Positions 54,801-63,444 of a stretch of 64,000 bases of DNA are shown here, piece after piece. How positions within the stretch are numbered: the first letter of the stretch is position 1; every line of letters begins with the position of its first letter. The stretch spans positions 124,001 through 188,000 of the forward strand of contig JAFKGK010000006.1 of the NCBI GenBank assembly GCA_017307165.1. Reading direction: 5' to 3'. The position numbers and the translations under genes are program-made. The notes below the pieces were generated by a model that had not been told where the DNA came from, did no database searches, and saw only the letters and a list, made by a program, of their open reading frames with translations. Source of the stretch: Candidatus Melainabacteria bacterium (GTDB lineage Bacteria > Cyanobacteriota > Vampirovibrionia > Obscuribacterales > Obscuribacteraceae).

Positions 54801-57800
54801 ATTGTCCGATCTTTTTCAAGCTACTAAATATGATACCGATCTCGATTATCTCAAATACGTCGAGCACCAGGTAGGCAAATACCCAAATGATCCCGCCTAC
54901 CAGCTGGATTTGATCCATGCTCGTTATCAAAACTTTGGCAAGGGAGATCTGCCGTCTGCCTTGTTGCTGGAGGATACTACTAACTGGATCAAGGCCTATC
55001 GCGATCGACACCCCAAAGGTAGCTATGAGACTCTCCAAGAGCTTAAAGAAATGCAAAAGGCACAGTGGATCCTCGATTGCATAAAAAAACGAGAGTCGTT
55101 AGAGTATCCCCGAGATCGAGTAGACGACTCTGCTCCAGAGTCGGTGCGCGTGTCTAGAATTGCCAGACGCGAAAGACCACAAACCACATCTCTTGATGCA
55201 TTAGCATATGATGCCCATGTGGTTTATCCTCGGCATTTGGAGCGAGATCGTGCCCTTTTTGCCGAAGCCCAATCAGCACGCATCAAAGCGACAACCTGCG
55301 AAAAGACCGGTGTGCCCAATAGACTGGCATTTGATCAAGATATGGGGAGGTACATACGCCAAACTGCCCTGGCCGGCAAGGAGCATTTTAAGCCTATCGT
55401 AGTGACCAATATCGACCTAATCGATTTTGGCAAGGTCAACAAGCAGTTTAGTCATGCGCTAGGCGATGTGGCGATCCAGCAGTACAGTCAGCAAGCGCTC
55501 GCTCTATTAAAAGATAACCATATCGATGCAACTCTCTATCGCCCAGGTGGTGACGAGTTTGTGCTTGTCACTCATGATGTCTCTCAGGCAGAGGCTGCAA
55601 TGCGGCTGCTACAAAATATCCGCGTGGTCTTTAGAGACAACCCCGCCGCAGAGACATTTACAAATGCCCTTGGACAAGTCGTACACAAGCCTGATGTGCT
55701 TGTCTATACCGATCCCGAAAGGCTCGCAGATGATCATAGACGGTATCACGATGGTGGCAGATCGGGAGCGGATGTGTCCAGGGATCTCATCGTCTGGCCT
55801 TCGATGGGGGGCGTCACGACCCGTTATGGCGAGACCATGACTCAATTAGCCCAGCGTGCCGATATTGCTATGTATGCAAATAAGACCATGCTCAAGGCCG
55901 CAAAGGGTACACATGTATTTACCCAAGCAAGCGATATTCAGATGCTCGATCCCTATGTCGGTCATATCGAGCCTCATGTTGTCACCAAAGACAGGCGCAA
56001 TAAGGATGACCGTCGTAATGACTATGACTCGACCGAGCAATTTAAAAATGACTTTGAAATGCGCGAATTTTACCTTAATAAATTGCGCGTAGAGAGGCTC
56101 ACAAATCTACCGAATGATGCTGAGACTCGCAAGACCTTGCAGCAGGAGCTGGACTCTTTGGAAGCCGGACAAAAATTGCACATAGTGCGATTTTCAACCG
56201 ATAATTTTAAACAGGTCAACGATAGGCTCGATCACTCTGCTGGAGACGAGGTGCTCCGGTTTATCGGCAAATATGTGAGCCAGGGACTCGATGGCCAATT
56301 TCACAAGTCTTATAAGTATGGCGCTATCGACGGTGACCCAGTCATCTTTGTCAAAAATCCACAGGACTTTAAGCATCTCCAGGATGTTTTAGATAGGACT
56401 GTCTATTTTGTAGACAAGGACGGCAATGTTAAGACCACTGGTGATACCACAAAAGATGTAAGGATTGGATTTAGTCATGGGGCACTGACACTCGAAAGAC
56501 ACCAACCATTGGATGCTCAGCTAAAAGATCTGTCCACTCGTCTCAATGACTGCAAAGATCAACACGAAGCCGAGGGCCGGAGGGATCCCAGAGAGGCGCC
56601 AGTGCATCATTACGTGCCCGAAATCAATTATGATGCCGCGCGACGAATATATTTTGAGCATCCCGATCTAGCTCAGTTGAGCGATAGCGGTCGTTTGGTC
56701 CTGCTCAAAAAGCATGCTCTTTTAGAACATCACAAAATGCTCGATCCCCAAATCATCGGGACTTTTGACCGTAATATAACCGAGCTCAAAAAGCAATGGG
56801 CCGACCAAAACCATCAGCAGGCTCAAATCAAAAAAAACAGCGAACCAGGGCTTTTGTCATCCTCAATCATTAAAGCGCAGAGACAATTGCAGCTGCAAAG
56901 CGTCATGCAAGATTTAGGTAGGCAGGTCGGTATCGACAATGTCCAATTGCGAGTGGTCGGCGACAATCATCTCCCTGGTCGGGCAAGGATGGCATACGAT
57001 CCTGGCACAGGGACGTTTCTCATACGTCAATCCGACATCCTCAAGACCAATTGGCTGGATGCTCAATACCTGTATCACGAGATGATCCACGCCGAACAGG
57101 ATGTATTGATGGCCAAAGTAGAGCTAGTCGACGCGGCTCGCAAAGCTGTATCGGATCAGGTCAAAGGTATCGGCATGTCACCTGAGCTACATCGAGAGAT
57201 GTATATCAAAGAGATCGACAAATATGTAGATGATCTTGCCCAACGTGCGCGTGCTGCTGCCTCTGATCCAGGTCGTCAGGATGCAAGATCAAGATCCCTC
57301 GCCTTTATCTCAGACAATCTGATCAAGGCCCGGGATGATGGTTGGTTCGCTCGCAATTATAATGATCAAAATGACGCATTCCGAGCTCGCGTCTTACTCA
57401 ATGCTATACATAATCCAGTCAATGTATCGGCTGCTCTCTACAAGGTTTTGGTCCAGGAGTCAGCTTTTGAGCGCAACAAGCCCTATCTGCAAGACCTAGA
57501 TGTATTTATGGAGCAGATCCTGGACAAAGATTTAGGCCGCCAAAAGCAGATCGAGCTTTTTAGATATGATTTGCTGGATCCAAAATATGATCGCGATAAT
57601 AGCGGCCCTGCCAAACACGAAAAGGCAGCTATTAGAAAAGATTTGCAAAAGCTCGTGCAGGACTATCAGCAAGACCCTCTCAGTCATAAGGACAAGCTCG
57701 CCGATAGATTGCATCAGATCTTGTATCGAGCCATGCAAGAAGGCCGCGTCCAAAAAGAGCGACTGGCATGGAAAGCCTATATTGGCAATGCACATGAGCT

Positions 57801-58389
57801 GGAGGCCAATTTTATCGCGCAGCAATTTGAAAAGGTCGCGCGTGACAACGGTGCCTTTAGGCAGCAACAACCTGATAAGGACAGGTGGGGCACTCGCGCG
57901 CATTTTGCCAATCAAAATGTAGACGGTACTCACGATGCTGCCGGTCGACGCCTGTGGCATGCCGAGACTGGTGGCGATCCCACCCCAGCTCATATGGTGG
58001 ATTTATTGCAAGGGCTAAAGGATGCATATTTGCATGGCCAGACTGACTTGGATATTGCCAAAGTCCTGGACGAGATCAAAGACTACGAGCCGCATGACGA
58101 ACAATTAGACATCCTCGAAACTGTGATCATAAAAGATAGTGCATCTACAAAAGGCCGTGACGGCCAGCCCCCTGAGCATCGTCAAAGTCATGGCGACATC
58201 CCGTCTAGCATCACAGATCATCGGCAAGAGCTGGATCCAGGCAAGACTACCGGCCCATCGATGCACAATCTCGACCCGCTCAATCAGGCAGCCAGAGACC
58301 AGGCGGCAAAAATAGAGGCACAAAGGTTGCAGAAGATCGAGGAGGCAAAAAAATTTAGGCCAGGCGGACCAAACAATCTAGGCATTTGA
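48892..58389 (+). CDS. 3165-residue multidomain protein: YD-like repeats, Cys-protease-like, GGDEF and zinc-peptidase-like parts
   Basis: I see, in order: a polar N-terminus; YD/RHS-like repeats (about 105-370); strand-turn repeats of the form YDSANRVIGTVKDNGD (about 440-690); a Gly-rich hydrophobic stretch (1214-1260); a second YD-like region (about 1504-1604); a papain-like set Q1721-C1727, H1921 and D1955/N1956 (IDNQWG); a GGDEF-type domain (about 2137-2340) with an intact GGDEF motif (2219-2223); a second, degenerate copy (about 2401-2545; IDGDP at 2479-2483); and a helical region with HEMIH (2729-2733) and HELEA (2968-2972). No signal peptide is visible. An ATG at 48904 has a better GAGGG upstream and may be the true start. 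The combination suggests a cell-surface or toxin-like protein, but that is inference. Confidence 0.8.
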   Translation: MRGFMGKNNLPEKHAEKGGDHHAASAHSIVDVIGKPFVKAVNYVKDTGTKICKQFSKAVEKGHPIPISSGKHSGRIETHKGEKAATAHKAEKSHAGEGAARMTPRERADKGIKTYHDESSKRDYHYDKQGRVKEVHAANGTVSKIEYKGNGHDVAKIDMVNEKTGRAVIGRMDQKGDRTHLTVDQRTGDLTAVIRDNPSVVTEAHISPEGARSLVRRDNSGKRLDKSIYGPDGQPLSHLRYKHHVDKHGRDAGVTADQVDAQGRLAHRFRFADHNAVETQKPHERTDWRRSQGSGKEIETRDAYDLKGQKAEKTYHSQKTRDLAHGVTEVQEQRLRHGQVFQEKKSQFDRDGRPQRLSYRNMDNGIDAAFAFDKNGRPVEVVGKFGDQDAKRHKDELLQVAQHEIAATRLINPIRRITEEEVLAKSRPTEAREGDKANGVLAWRDGDKMVQARARDGKIYDSANRVIGTVKDNGDVTIGGARFNILRDGKYGAVFHGQGTDGERLDLCDSQSNGWELNGFFTNGRQKFVSVGSNLFKDGRYFGRVKNDGTMEFAADLKQREQDGTSLDKVLGGGWQFVGNDGGKDRKFEVAGGANGTIVLGKPGEAHGGELDVRYNMLIDRKTGQQVGTIDGVPAAGGAGSRDMQDARVVIDGRERMLSDYDGAVFDLKDASGRKMRGAVVGGAETQADGSRRPDTGGIIDLDKLLMQSTNRRNQANSAAQADETDAIKRQTLDLAVAQTKRDHQAIDAIFAAGKPADTAMLRDLKKMADLADNNELDSEARLKKAIDNPQHVLERVPAHADLKLRMQSQDGGSMVELHGSKGILRRGDTVVGNYDASRGTMVLLDEAGRPATARMSDKAFAGASMQLTYTGDDKKHHTASWINDGRQRLVSVDQMRKQVAQERAYAELCARGVIDPNSEPRQRLETTKRLEQNFDRTLNEIEANGVKGLSSEVDDHGRPLAHSVLSMLQLGPSQYVRAENFSALRQHPAFAERKQKGMDMPALGTAQDCKKVEGAIRLGHDHYYVTKGQVFQTLYKDNAWEPVGTPVGTLEPGYVLDFGGRKQSLAGREQVLFEFSADRNSDKKYRVVGGNSRLVDASELIADAEAARKSTQQASRLYRNSEGYVTLGVPDYLMGGRRNQLDLVASTVDHQKTAMGKQLDVLFDKGLHGADLSSGEMHHGVETLGRYANDLGLSTKDANELSDQGISMQKQSNDAVATVAMSVVPGGALRLGRVLEMGALGTTGIAATGGGVISVVTRETVGTTADERARNWAAGNFEGMASMVGQGSQKMLDETRLVSANILKPDNLRALASGPVLKAYAEPMLKELSIRGGSALAQTFAFGMSGAARTDDYSELTPGKLAQGTLLMMAGEALESTIGRKAIQKEFTHETELLWMRQAQNYAEHDAIRSFNAAFVNNSVNSFMVARPQAIEQEKQHIAAERGLDRSMVTDEVFERYKDQSRINAYLLNSVAEAGLISTISHPINSRLSGLINPHDVSTPPGHEGGEVLMHEGRPRRIVDAFGTEATLTYDDQGRLHSILARSNDQFDHLRRIQDGESWHIESVRLDGECTHTASARLDFKKGFSVGADGTISYTDRDGVTYAKRLHDRDFAETSTSAPELIVNHDKVTKMAESAQDFDSLVRATVSDLKARNHLDTAMDHFLERVATTDMPHEQFVEVMRHVNTALSLPDGTAMMSRHDRQRIAADLLLACAKPTYLVQEQRSTCLPTAAAARLLTVDPAQGARIVCEAMISGKVKMSDGAEIIVRSNEDLHHYDKDPTLSLLEHALIGAAYHDRTSYKGVDYAPGQIGYYKDRLVDITQPEPVPIEKTAGPKIRAIDLQKGYQRLTGDTSEFVLQNRLLARSEASVKDNNNIFASPYDLAERFLAQAHNKDGPLLLAVDASREPFLTDLGGYAGTASHMVSVIKIEFDDHMGHLPAKMPADFDPDHVYVTIDNQWGKDADNPFKKVRLSDLFQATKYDTDLDYLKYVEHQVGKYPNDPAYQLDLIHARYQNFGKGDLPSALLLEDTTNWIKAYRDRHPKGSYETLQELKEMQKAQWILDCIKKRESLEYPRDRVDDSAPESVRVSRIARRERPQTTSLDALAYDAHVVYPRHLERDRALFAEAQSARIKATTCEKTGVPNRLAFDQDMGRYIRQTALAGKEHFKPIVVTNIDLIDFGKVNKQFSHALGDVAIQQYSQQALALLKDNHIDATLYRPGGDEFVLVTHDVSQAEAAMRLLQNIRVVFRDNPAAETFTNALGQVVHKPDVLVYTDPERLADDHRRYHDGGRSGADVSRDLIVWPSMGGVTTRYGETMTQLAQRADIAMYANKTMLKAAKGTHVFTQASDIQMLDPYVGHIEPHVVTKDRRNKDDRRNDYDSTEQFKNDFEMREFYLNKLRVERLTNLPNDAETRKTLQQELDSLEAGQKLHIVRFSTDNFKQVNDRLDHSAGDEVLRFIGKYVSQGLDGQFHKSYKYGAIDGDPVIFVKNPQDFKHLQDVLDRTVYFVDKDGNVKTTGDTTKDVRIGFSHGALTLERHQPLDAQLKDLSTRLNDCKDQHEAEGRRDPREAPVHHYVPEINYDAARRIYFEHPDLAQLSDSGRLVLLKKHALLEHHKMLDPQIIGTFDRNITELKKQWADQNHQQAQIKKNSEPGLLSSSIIKAQRQLQLQSVMQDLGRQVGIDNVQLRVVGDNHLPGRARMAYDPGTGTFLIRQSDILKTNWLDAQYLYHEMIHAEQDVLMAKVELVDAARKAVSDQVKGIGMSPELHREMYIKEIDKYVDDLAQRARAAASDPGRQDARSRSLAFISDNLIKARDDGWFARNYNDQNDAFRARVLLNAIHNPVNVSAALYKVLVQESAFERNKPYLQDLDVFMEQILDKDLGRQKQIELFRYDLLDPKYDRDNSGPAKHEKAAIRKDLQKLVQDYQQDPLSHKDKLADRLHQILYRAMQEGRVQKERLAWKAYIGNAHELEANFIAQQFEKVARDNGAFRQQQPDKDRWGTRAHFANQNVDGTHDAAGRRLWHAETGGDPTPAHMVDLLQGLKDAYLHGQTDLDIAKVLDEIKDYEPHDEQLDILETVIIKDSASTKGRDGQPPEHRQSHGDIPSSITDHRQELDPGKTTGPSMHNLDPLNQAARDQAAKIEAQRLQKIEEAKKFRPGGPNNLGI

Positions 58390-58631
58390 CCTGATACATC
58401 CAGGACAAAATGTATCCGTCCCTTGCAACATTAAATGGTCTATACAGACTTTTCTTTCATTACGAGACATAATTACCGTCGGTAGTGCTTGACCACCGGC
58501 ACAACCCGCCACGGGTTAACCAATGTGATAATTTTAGTGGCTGCAAATCAGGTGGTAAGGGAACTGCAAGATTTTTTCCCATAACATACTTCTCTTTCTC
58601 TCTTGCCCGCCTGGAGCCATTTTTCAAAGAT

Positions 58632-59822
58632 ATGCATTCAAGTCCCACCACTCCTGCACCTTATTCCACTTTTCCGGGTACCGAGGGCTTAAGCACTTTT
58701 AATGCTGGCCTGTCCGCTGCAAGTCCAAATGCATTTGATGGTCGCAATATCCTTTTGACTGGGGCTACCGGGCTAATCGGTGGAGAATTGCTCAAGGCGA
58801 TAATCGAGCGCTATAACCCAAACGCCATATATACATTGGCACGTGGGCGGCACAATGCTACTCCAGAGTCGCGTGTAGTCACCAGGCTCGCCCATTGCAC
58901 CAAATCGATACCTGAGTCTTTGCAGGTCATCGAAGGCGAGCTCACTACAGCCAATTGCGGTTTAAATCCGCAAGTGTACAAAACCATATGCGATACCACT
59001 GAGGTCATTCTGCATTGCGCTGCCGATACGAGTTTTCTTGATGGCGCAGGAGTACTCGAAGCCAACATCGAAAGCGTTCGCAATATCTTAGAGATGGCAA
59101 AGCAATGTGCTAAAATGCCTCTCTTTGTTTATGTCAGCACTGCCGCTAATGTCGGTCAGGTACAAAGCCGCACGATATGCGAGTCCGATGACGCTGAGAC
59201 CGAGCATCACAACGAATACACGCAGTCCAAGGGCATGGCAGAAGCCCTGGTACGCGCCAGTGGCTTGCCTTATTTGATCCTCCGTCCCAGCATCGTACTT
59301 TCTGCTGGTATAACCGATCAAACCTTCGCCAAGAGTATTCTCTGGTGTGCTCCGCTTTTCACTTTGTTTAATGCTCTTCCTATGAATGCCGACTCACGGA
59401 TCGATGTGATACCGGTGTCCTACGTCACCGACTCGATCATTGAGCTGCTCAACCAGCCCAGCCTGGAGCATGATTGCTATTACATCTCGGCTGGTGCCCA
59501 TAACTGCACTCTGGCAGGTGAAGTCGTGCGTCTGGTCAAAGAATTTTATGCGATCGACTGTCCCAAGGCACTTGTGCATCCTGACAAGTGGACTGGCGCC
59601 GACTACAAGCAGTATGTCAAGAACAGCGATCAGCGCAAAGCTTTCTTCGCTCTCAGATATTATTTCCCTTTCATAAACATGGATGTGGCTTACTCCAATG
59701 AGCGCCTAAAACAGCAGCTCAAAGATCGTATGCCGGCGCTTCCTCCTCTTTCTAGCTATCTGGCACCTCTTCTACAACAAATTCCTGTATCTTTGAGTCT
59801 GGCTGAAGCAGCCCGCCCCTAA
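58632..59822 (+). CDS. thioester-reductase-like SDR (NAD_binding_4) protein
   Basis: 396 residues from the ATG at 58632. The frame is open back to 58485, but those 49 residues look non-coding. The dinucleotide-binding motif TGATGLIG and the catalytic YxxxK (YTQSK) are present, and the central HCAADTSF stretch fits reductases that release fatty acyl or polyketide chains as aldehydes or alcohols. The C-terminal part is not typical of any one subgroup. The 242 bases upstream hold no gene. No carrier-protein or synthetase gene is nearby. Confidence 0.8.
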   Translation: MHSSPTTPAPYSTFPGTEGLSTFNAGLSAASPNAFDGRNILLTGATGLIGGELLKAIIERYNPNAIYTLARGRHNATPESRVVTRLAHCTKSIPESLQVIEGELTTANCGLNPQVYKTICDTTEVILHCAADTSFLDGAGVLEANIESVRNILEMAKQCAKMPLFVYVSTAANVGQVQSRTICESDDAETEHHNEYTQSKGMAEALVRASGLPYLILRPSIVLSAGITDQTFAKSILWCAPLFTLFNALPMNADSRIDVIPVSYVTDSIIELLNQPSLEHDCYYISAGAHNCTLAGEVVRLVKEFYAIDCPKALVHPDKWTGADYKQYVKNSDQRKAFFALRYYFPFINMDVAYSNERLKQQLKDRMPALPPLSSYLAPLLQQIPVSLSLAEAARP

Positions 59823-59837
59823 GAAGCAGGAAAGAAA

Positions 59838-60665
59838 ATGCCTTATATAACTACCAAAGACGGTACTTCTATCTATTACAAAGATTGGGGTGCTGCTGAC
59901 GGACAACCCGTGGTTTTTAGCCATGGTTGGCCGCTTTCATCCGATGCCTTCGAAGACCAGATGTTTTACCTGGCAGATCAAGGTTATCGCTGTATCGCCC
60001 ACGATCGCCGTGGGCACGGTCGCTCATCGCAGCCCTGGTCTGGCAATGAGATGGATCAGTATGCTGATGATCTGTCAGAGCTTTTTGAAAAGCTCGATCT
60101 CAAAAAAGCAATCATGGTCGGTCACTCCACCGGTGGTGGCGAAGTGGTGCGCTACCTTGGGCGTCATGGCGAAAAACGAGTGGAAAAGATCGTGTTGATT
60201 GGTGCCGTACCACCGATCATGCTCAAGACACCGCAGTATCCTAAAGGCTTGCCGATCGAAAAATTTGACGAGATCAGGGCTGGAGTCTTATCCGATCGCT
60301 CTCAATTTTTTAAAGATCTAACAGAGCCCTTCTACGGTGCAAATCGTAAAGGTGCCAATGTTTCCCAGGGATTGAAAGATAGTTTTTGGATGCAAGGCAT
60401 GATGGCAGGGCTCAAAGCATGCTTTGACTGCATCGAGGCATTTTCGGAAACCGATTTTACCGAGGACCTCAAAATGATCACCGTCCCTGCGCTCGTCATG
60501 CATGGCGATGATGATCAGATCGTGCCAATCGAGTCTAGCGCCAAAGAAACCGTCAAATTGCTGGCTCATAGCCAACTCGACATCGTCGAGGGCGCATCGC
60601 ATGGACTTTGCTCGACTCATAAAGATCGTGTCAGCAAAGCGATCTATGAGTTTATTAGAGCCTAG
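59838..60665 (+). CDS. alpha/beta-hydrolase, non-heme chloroperoxidase/arylesterase type
   Basis: 275 residues, typical length. Catalytic triad: S97 in GHSTGGGE, D226 in HGDDDQIVP and H255 in EGASHGL. The HGWPLSSD oxyanion region and [14 protein letters not shown] loop are characteristic of the cofactor-free chloroperoxidase/esterase family; such enzymes hydrolyse aryl esters and can catalyse perhydrolysis. It follows the SDR gene by 15 bases, so the two probably form an operon, ended by a strong hairpin at 60684. Confidence 0.92.
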   Translation: MPYITTKDGTSIYYKDWGAADGQPVVFSHGWPLSSDAFEDQMFYLADQGYRCIAHDRRGHGRSSQPWSGNEMDQYADDLSELFEKLDLKKAIMVGHSTGGGEVVRYLGRHGEKRVEKIVLIGAVPPIMLKTPQYPKGLPIEKFDEIRAGVLSDRSQFFKDLTEPFYGANRKGANVSQGLKDSFWMQGMMAGLKACFDCIEAFSETDFTEDLKMITVPALVMHGDDDQIVPIESSAKETVKLLAHSQLDIVEGASHGLCSTHKDRVSKAIYEFIRA

Positions 60666-60683
60666 GTCTGGTTTGGTTTTTGT

Positions 60684-60720
60684 AATCGATAGCATCGTAT
60701 ATGGTGCTATCGATTTTTTT
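60684..60720 (+). terminator. terminator after the chloroperoxidase gene
   Basis: An 11-bp perfect stem (AATCGATAGCA/TGCTATCGATT) with a 10-base loop, followed by TTTTTTT. It lies 18 bases past the stop and separates this operon from the DUF1800 gene. Confidence 0.92.
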
Positions 60721-60834
60721 ATGCTTGTTTGAGCTGATAAGACAAATTGTGTTGCTTGCTTAGCGCAGCACTGGAAAAACGATATGCCCTCACAGCATCT
60801 GGGCACATAATGGTGTCCCTTTATTGGTGGTCTC

Positions 60835-62187
60835 ATGTCCTCCAGCAAGAACGAAAATCTCTGGGTTGACCATTTGATGCGCCGTGCCGGGTTTGGTACG
60901 ACACTTGTCGAACAGGCGTACTATCGCAATCTTGGTTTCGATGGCACTCTCAACGAGCTCTTGCATTTTGAAAACGTCAAAGACGATGCTCTCGAAAAAA
61001 TCGTCTACGATCAAAATTTTGATTTTACCGACATCTCGGATCTTCGCCGTTGGTGGATCTATCGGATGATGTTTACCAAACGACCGCTCTTAGAAAAGAC
61101 CGTGCTCTTCTGGCATGGACACTTTGCCACGTCAAATGCAGGCAAGGTCAATAATCCATATCAGATGTATCTACAAAACAATACCTTCCGCAAAAATGGC
61201 CTCGGCAACTTTGGCGAGCTCTTACTCAATGTTTCAAAAGATCCTGCCATGATTGTATGGTTGGACAATCAACAAAATACAAAAAACAAACCCAACGAAA
61301 ATTATGCTCGTGAAGTAATGGAGCTCTTTACCATGGGCATCGGCAATTACACCGAAAAAGACGTAAAAGAAGCCGCTCGCGCTTTTACGGGTTGGATGGC
61401 CCCAAATGGTTTTTACTTTAACCGCAAGCAGCACGACACTCAAGACAAGACTTTTCTGGGCCAGACGGGCAATTTTGGTGGCGAAGATATCATCAAGATT
61501 TTGGTTGCACGCCCAGAGACAGCCAATTTTATCTCTCGTAAACTCATTTGTTTTTACTGCCTCGATAATCCCGATCAAAAATACATCGAACGTATCGCCG
61601 AGGTCTTTAGCAATAGCAAGCAAGACCTGCGCGCGACTTTAGAGGCTATTTTCAAATCTCCCGAGTTTAGGTCTGACAAAGCCTATCACGCCAAGATCAA
61701 GAGTCCTGCCGAGTACGTCATAGGCACTCTCAAGTCTCTACAGGTAGACAAACTCGACGGTGATCTGCCGGCCGTAATGGCTCGCATGGGCCAAAATCTA
61801 TTTGAGCCTCCAAACGTTAAAGGCTGGGATGGAGGCATGTCCTGGATCGCCACCGATACCCTAATGGAAAGGTTTAATTTTGCTGCTCGCATAGCCACGC
61901 AAAAATTTGATGCCAAAGAAGGTTATATCAACCCAGTCGTCCTTGCCAATCAATTTGACGCAAAAAATGCACAAGATATGGTCGATCATTTTCTGGATCG
62001 CCTGGTCGACAAAGATGTACCGGCAAACGCCCGCAAGCAACTCCTGGCCTATGTCGCAGCTGCCGCACCGCCAACCGGCACGCAAAGCAGCAATGTCACT
62101 GCCAAACTAGACGCCAAAGCCCTCGAGGGCAAGATGCGCGGTCTCCTGCACTTGATTATGACCCTTCCCACCTACCAACTATCATGA
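60835..62187 (+). CDS. DUF1800 family protein
   Basis: 450 residues. The DUF1800 pattern is clear: LMRRAGFG near the N-terminus, WWIYRMM, LFWHGHFATS, LLNVSKDPAMIVWLDN, and NENYAREVMELFTMGIGNYTE. The family is uncharacterised, usually secreted and paired with a DUF1501 protein. No signal peptide is visible, so it may be exported with its Tat-exported partner. Its stop overlaps the next gene (ATGA). Confidence 0.9.
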   Translation: MSSSKNENLWVDHLMRRAGFGTTLVEQAYYRNLGFDGTLNELLHFENVKDDALEKIVYDQNFDFTDISDLRRWWIYRMMFTKRPLLEKTVLFWHGHFATSNAGKVNNPYQMYLQNNTFRKNGLGNFGELLLNVSKDPAMIVWLDNQQNTKNKPNENYAREVMELFTMGIGNYTEKDVKEAARAFTGWMAPNGFYFNRKQHDTQDKTFLGQTGNFGGEDIIKILVARPETANFISRKLICFYCLDNPDQKYIERIAEVFSNSKQDLRATLEAIFKSPEFRSDKAYHAKIKSPAEYVIGTLKSLQVDKLDGDLPAVMARMGQNLFEPPNVKGWDGGMSWIATDTLMERFNFAARIATQKFDAKEGYINPVVLANQFDAKNAQDMVDHFLDRLVDKDVPANARKQLLAYVAAAAPPTGTQSSNVTAKLDAKALEGKMRGLLHLIMTLPTYQLS

Positions 62188-63443
62188 ACAAACAAACGCG
62201 CAGAGAATTTTTAAAAACTGGCCTTAGCACCATGGGCGCCATCATGAGTGCGCCTATGCTATTGTCATATCTGGCTCGTCAAGCTGAAGCTGCTCCACGC
62301 ACCGTCGGCTCCTCAAAGATCCTGGTGCTAGTACAACTCTCTGGAGGCAATGACGGACTCAATACGGTCATCCCATATACCGACCCTGCCTATCTCAAAT
62401 TACGCCCTGCGATCGGCATCAAGCCAGATGCTGTACTCAAGCTCAACGATAAGATCGGCCTCAATCCCAATATGGGGCCATTTCAGGATTTGCACAAGGC
62501 CGGCAAGCTCGCCATCATCCAGGGTGTCGGTTACCCAAATCCCAATCGATCTCATTTTAGATCTATCGAGATCTGGCAGACCGCTGAACCTGTGAAGGTA
62601 AAAGAGACGGGCTGGATAGGTCGTTATCTGGATCTGGCCAATAGCGGCAAATCCACTGCCGACAATATTTTTCCTGCCATCAATGTCGACCCGATTTTAC
62701 CCAAGACACTTTCTGCGCAAAAAGTAGTGGTGCCGTCCATCAGCGATATCAAAAATTTTACTTTTAAGGCAGATCCTCGATATGAAGCTGATCGCGCCTT
62801 ACGCTTGGAGACTTTTAACAACATCTATCAAAACTATCCAGCGGTCAAAGCGAATTCTCATCCTTATGTCGAAGAGCTGCGACGTGTCGGTCTTGATACC
62901 ACCGAGGCGTCTCGTTCCATCGCCAAAATGGTGGCCGATTACAAATCAGACGTAAAATACCCTAACAATGGCTTTGGGCGCGGTCTGCAGTTTATCAGCC
63001 AGCTCATCGCCGGTGGTGTCAATTGCGGCATTTACAATATCACTCTTGGTGGATTTGATACTCATACCAATGAGCAACGCGGTCACGAAAATCTCTTTCG
63101 AACTCTCTGCCAGGGTATCCAGGCTTTTCAGAGCGATCTCGAAAACCACAATCTCGACAAAGACGTCATAGTGATGACCTTTAGTGAGTTTGGTAGACGC
63201 GTTGCCGAAAACGGTGGCCGTGGGACCGATCATGGTGCTGCTGCGCCGATGTTTGTCATCGGCTCCTCGGTCAAGGGAGGTATCATCGGGGATCAGCCCA
63301 GTCTCACCGATCTGGATGACGGCGATCTCAAGTACAAGATCGATTTTCGCTCCGTATATGCCACCATTTTAGACAAGTGGCTGCATGCGGACAGCAAGAG
63401 CATTCTCTTAGACAAATACGATCAACTGCCGCTATTTGCCTAG
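62184..63443 (+). CDS. DUF1501 family protein with Tat signal
   Basis: 419 residues. The N-terminus has a twin-arginine signal (TRREFLKTG, residues 5-13, then a hydrophobic stretch ending near ARQAEAA). The core (LVLVQLSGGNDGLNTVIPY, IIQGVGYPNPNRSHFRSIEIW, EFGRRVAENGGRGTDHGAAAPMFVIG) is typical of the DUF1501 family, which belongs to the alkaline phosphatase/sulfatase-like superfamily. It should be folded before export. It is the second gene of the DUF1800-DUF1501 operon. Confidence 0.92.
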   Translation: MNKQTRREFLKTGLSTMGAIMSAPMLLSYLARQAEAAPRTVGSSKILVLVQLSGGNDGLNTVIPYTDPAYLKLRPAIGIKPDAVLKLNDKIGLNPNMGPFQDLHKAGKLAIIQGVGYPNPNRSHFRSIEIWQTAEPVKVKETGWIGRYLDLANSGKSTADNIFPAINVDPILPKTLSAQKVVVPSISDIKNFTFKADPRYEADRALRLETFNNIYQNYPAVKANSHPYVEELRRVGLDTTEASRSIAKMVADYKSDVKYPNNGFGRGLQFISQLIAGGVNCGIYNITLGGFDTHTNEQRGHENLFRTLCQGIQAFQSDLENHNLDKDVIVMTFSEFGRRVAENGGRGTDHGAAAPMFVIGSSVKGGIIGDQPSLTDLDDGDLKYKIDFRSVYATILDKWLHADSKSILLDKYDQLPLFA

Positions 63444-63444
63444 A

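Noticed and set aside
54412..55056. Minus-strand open frame of 214 codons inside the giant gene
   Set aside because: It is opposite to the papain-like region, whose catalytic residues are in the plus-strand frame.
58393..58418. GATACAT/ATGTATC hairpin after the giant gene
   Set aside because: Only a 7-bp A/T-rich stem with no T-run; not enough to call a terminator.
58503..58517. AACCCG-CCA-CGGGTT hairpin upstream of the SDR gene
   Set aside because: Short and without a partner motif; it could be chance in a GC-rich stretch.
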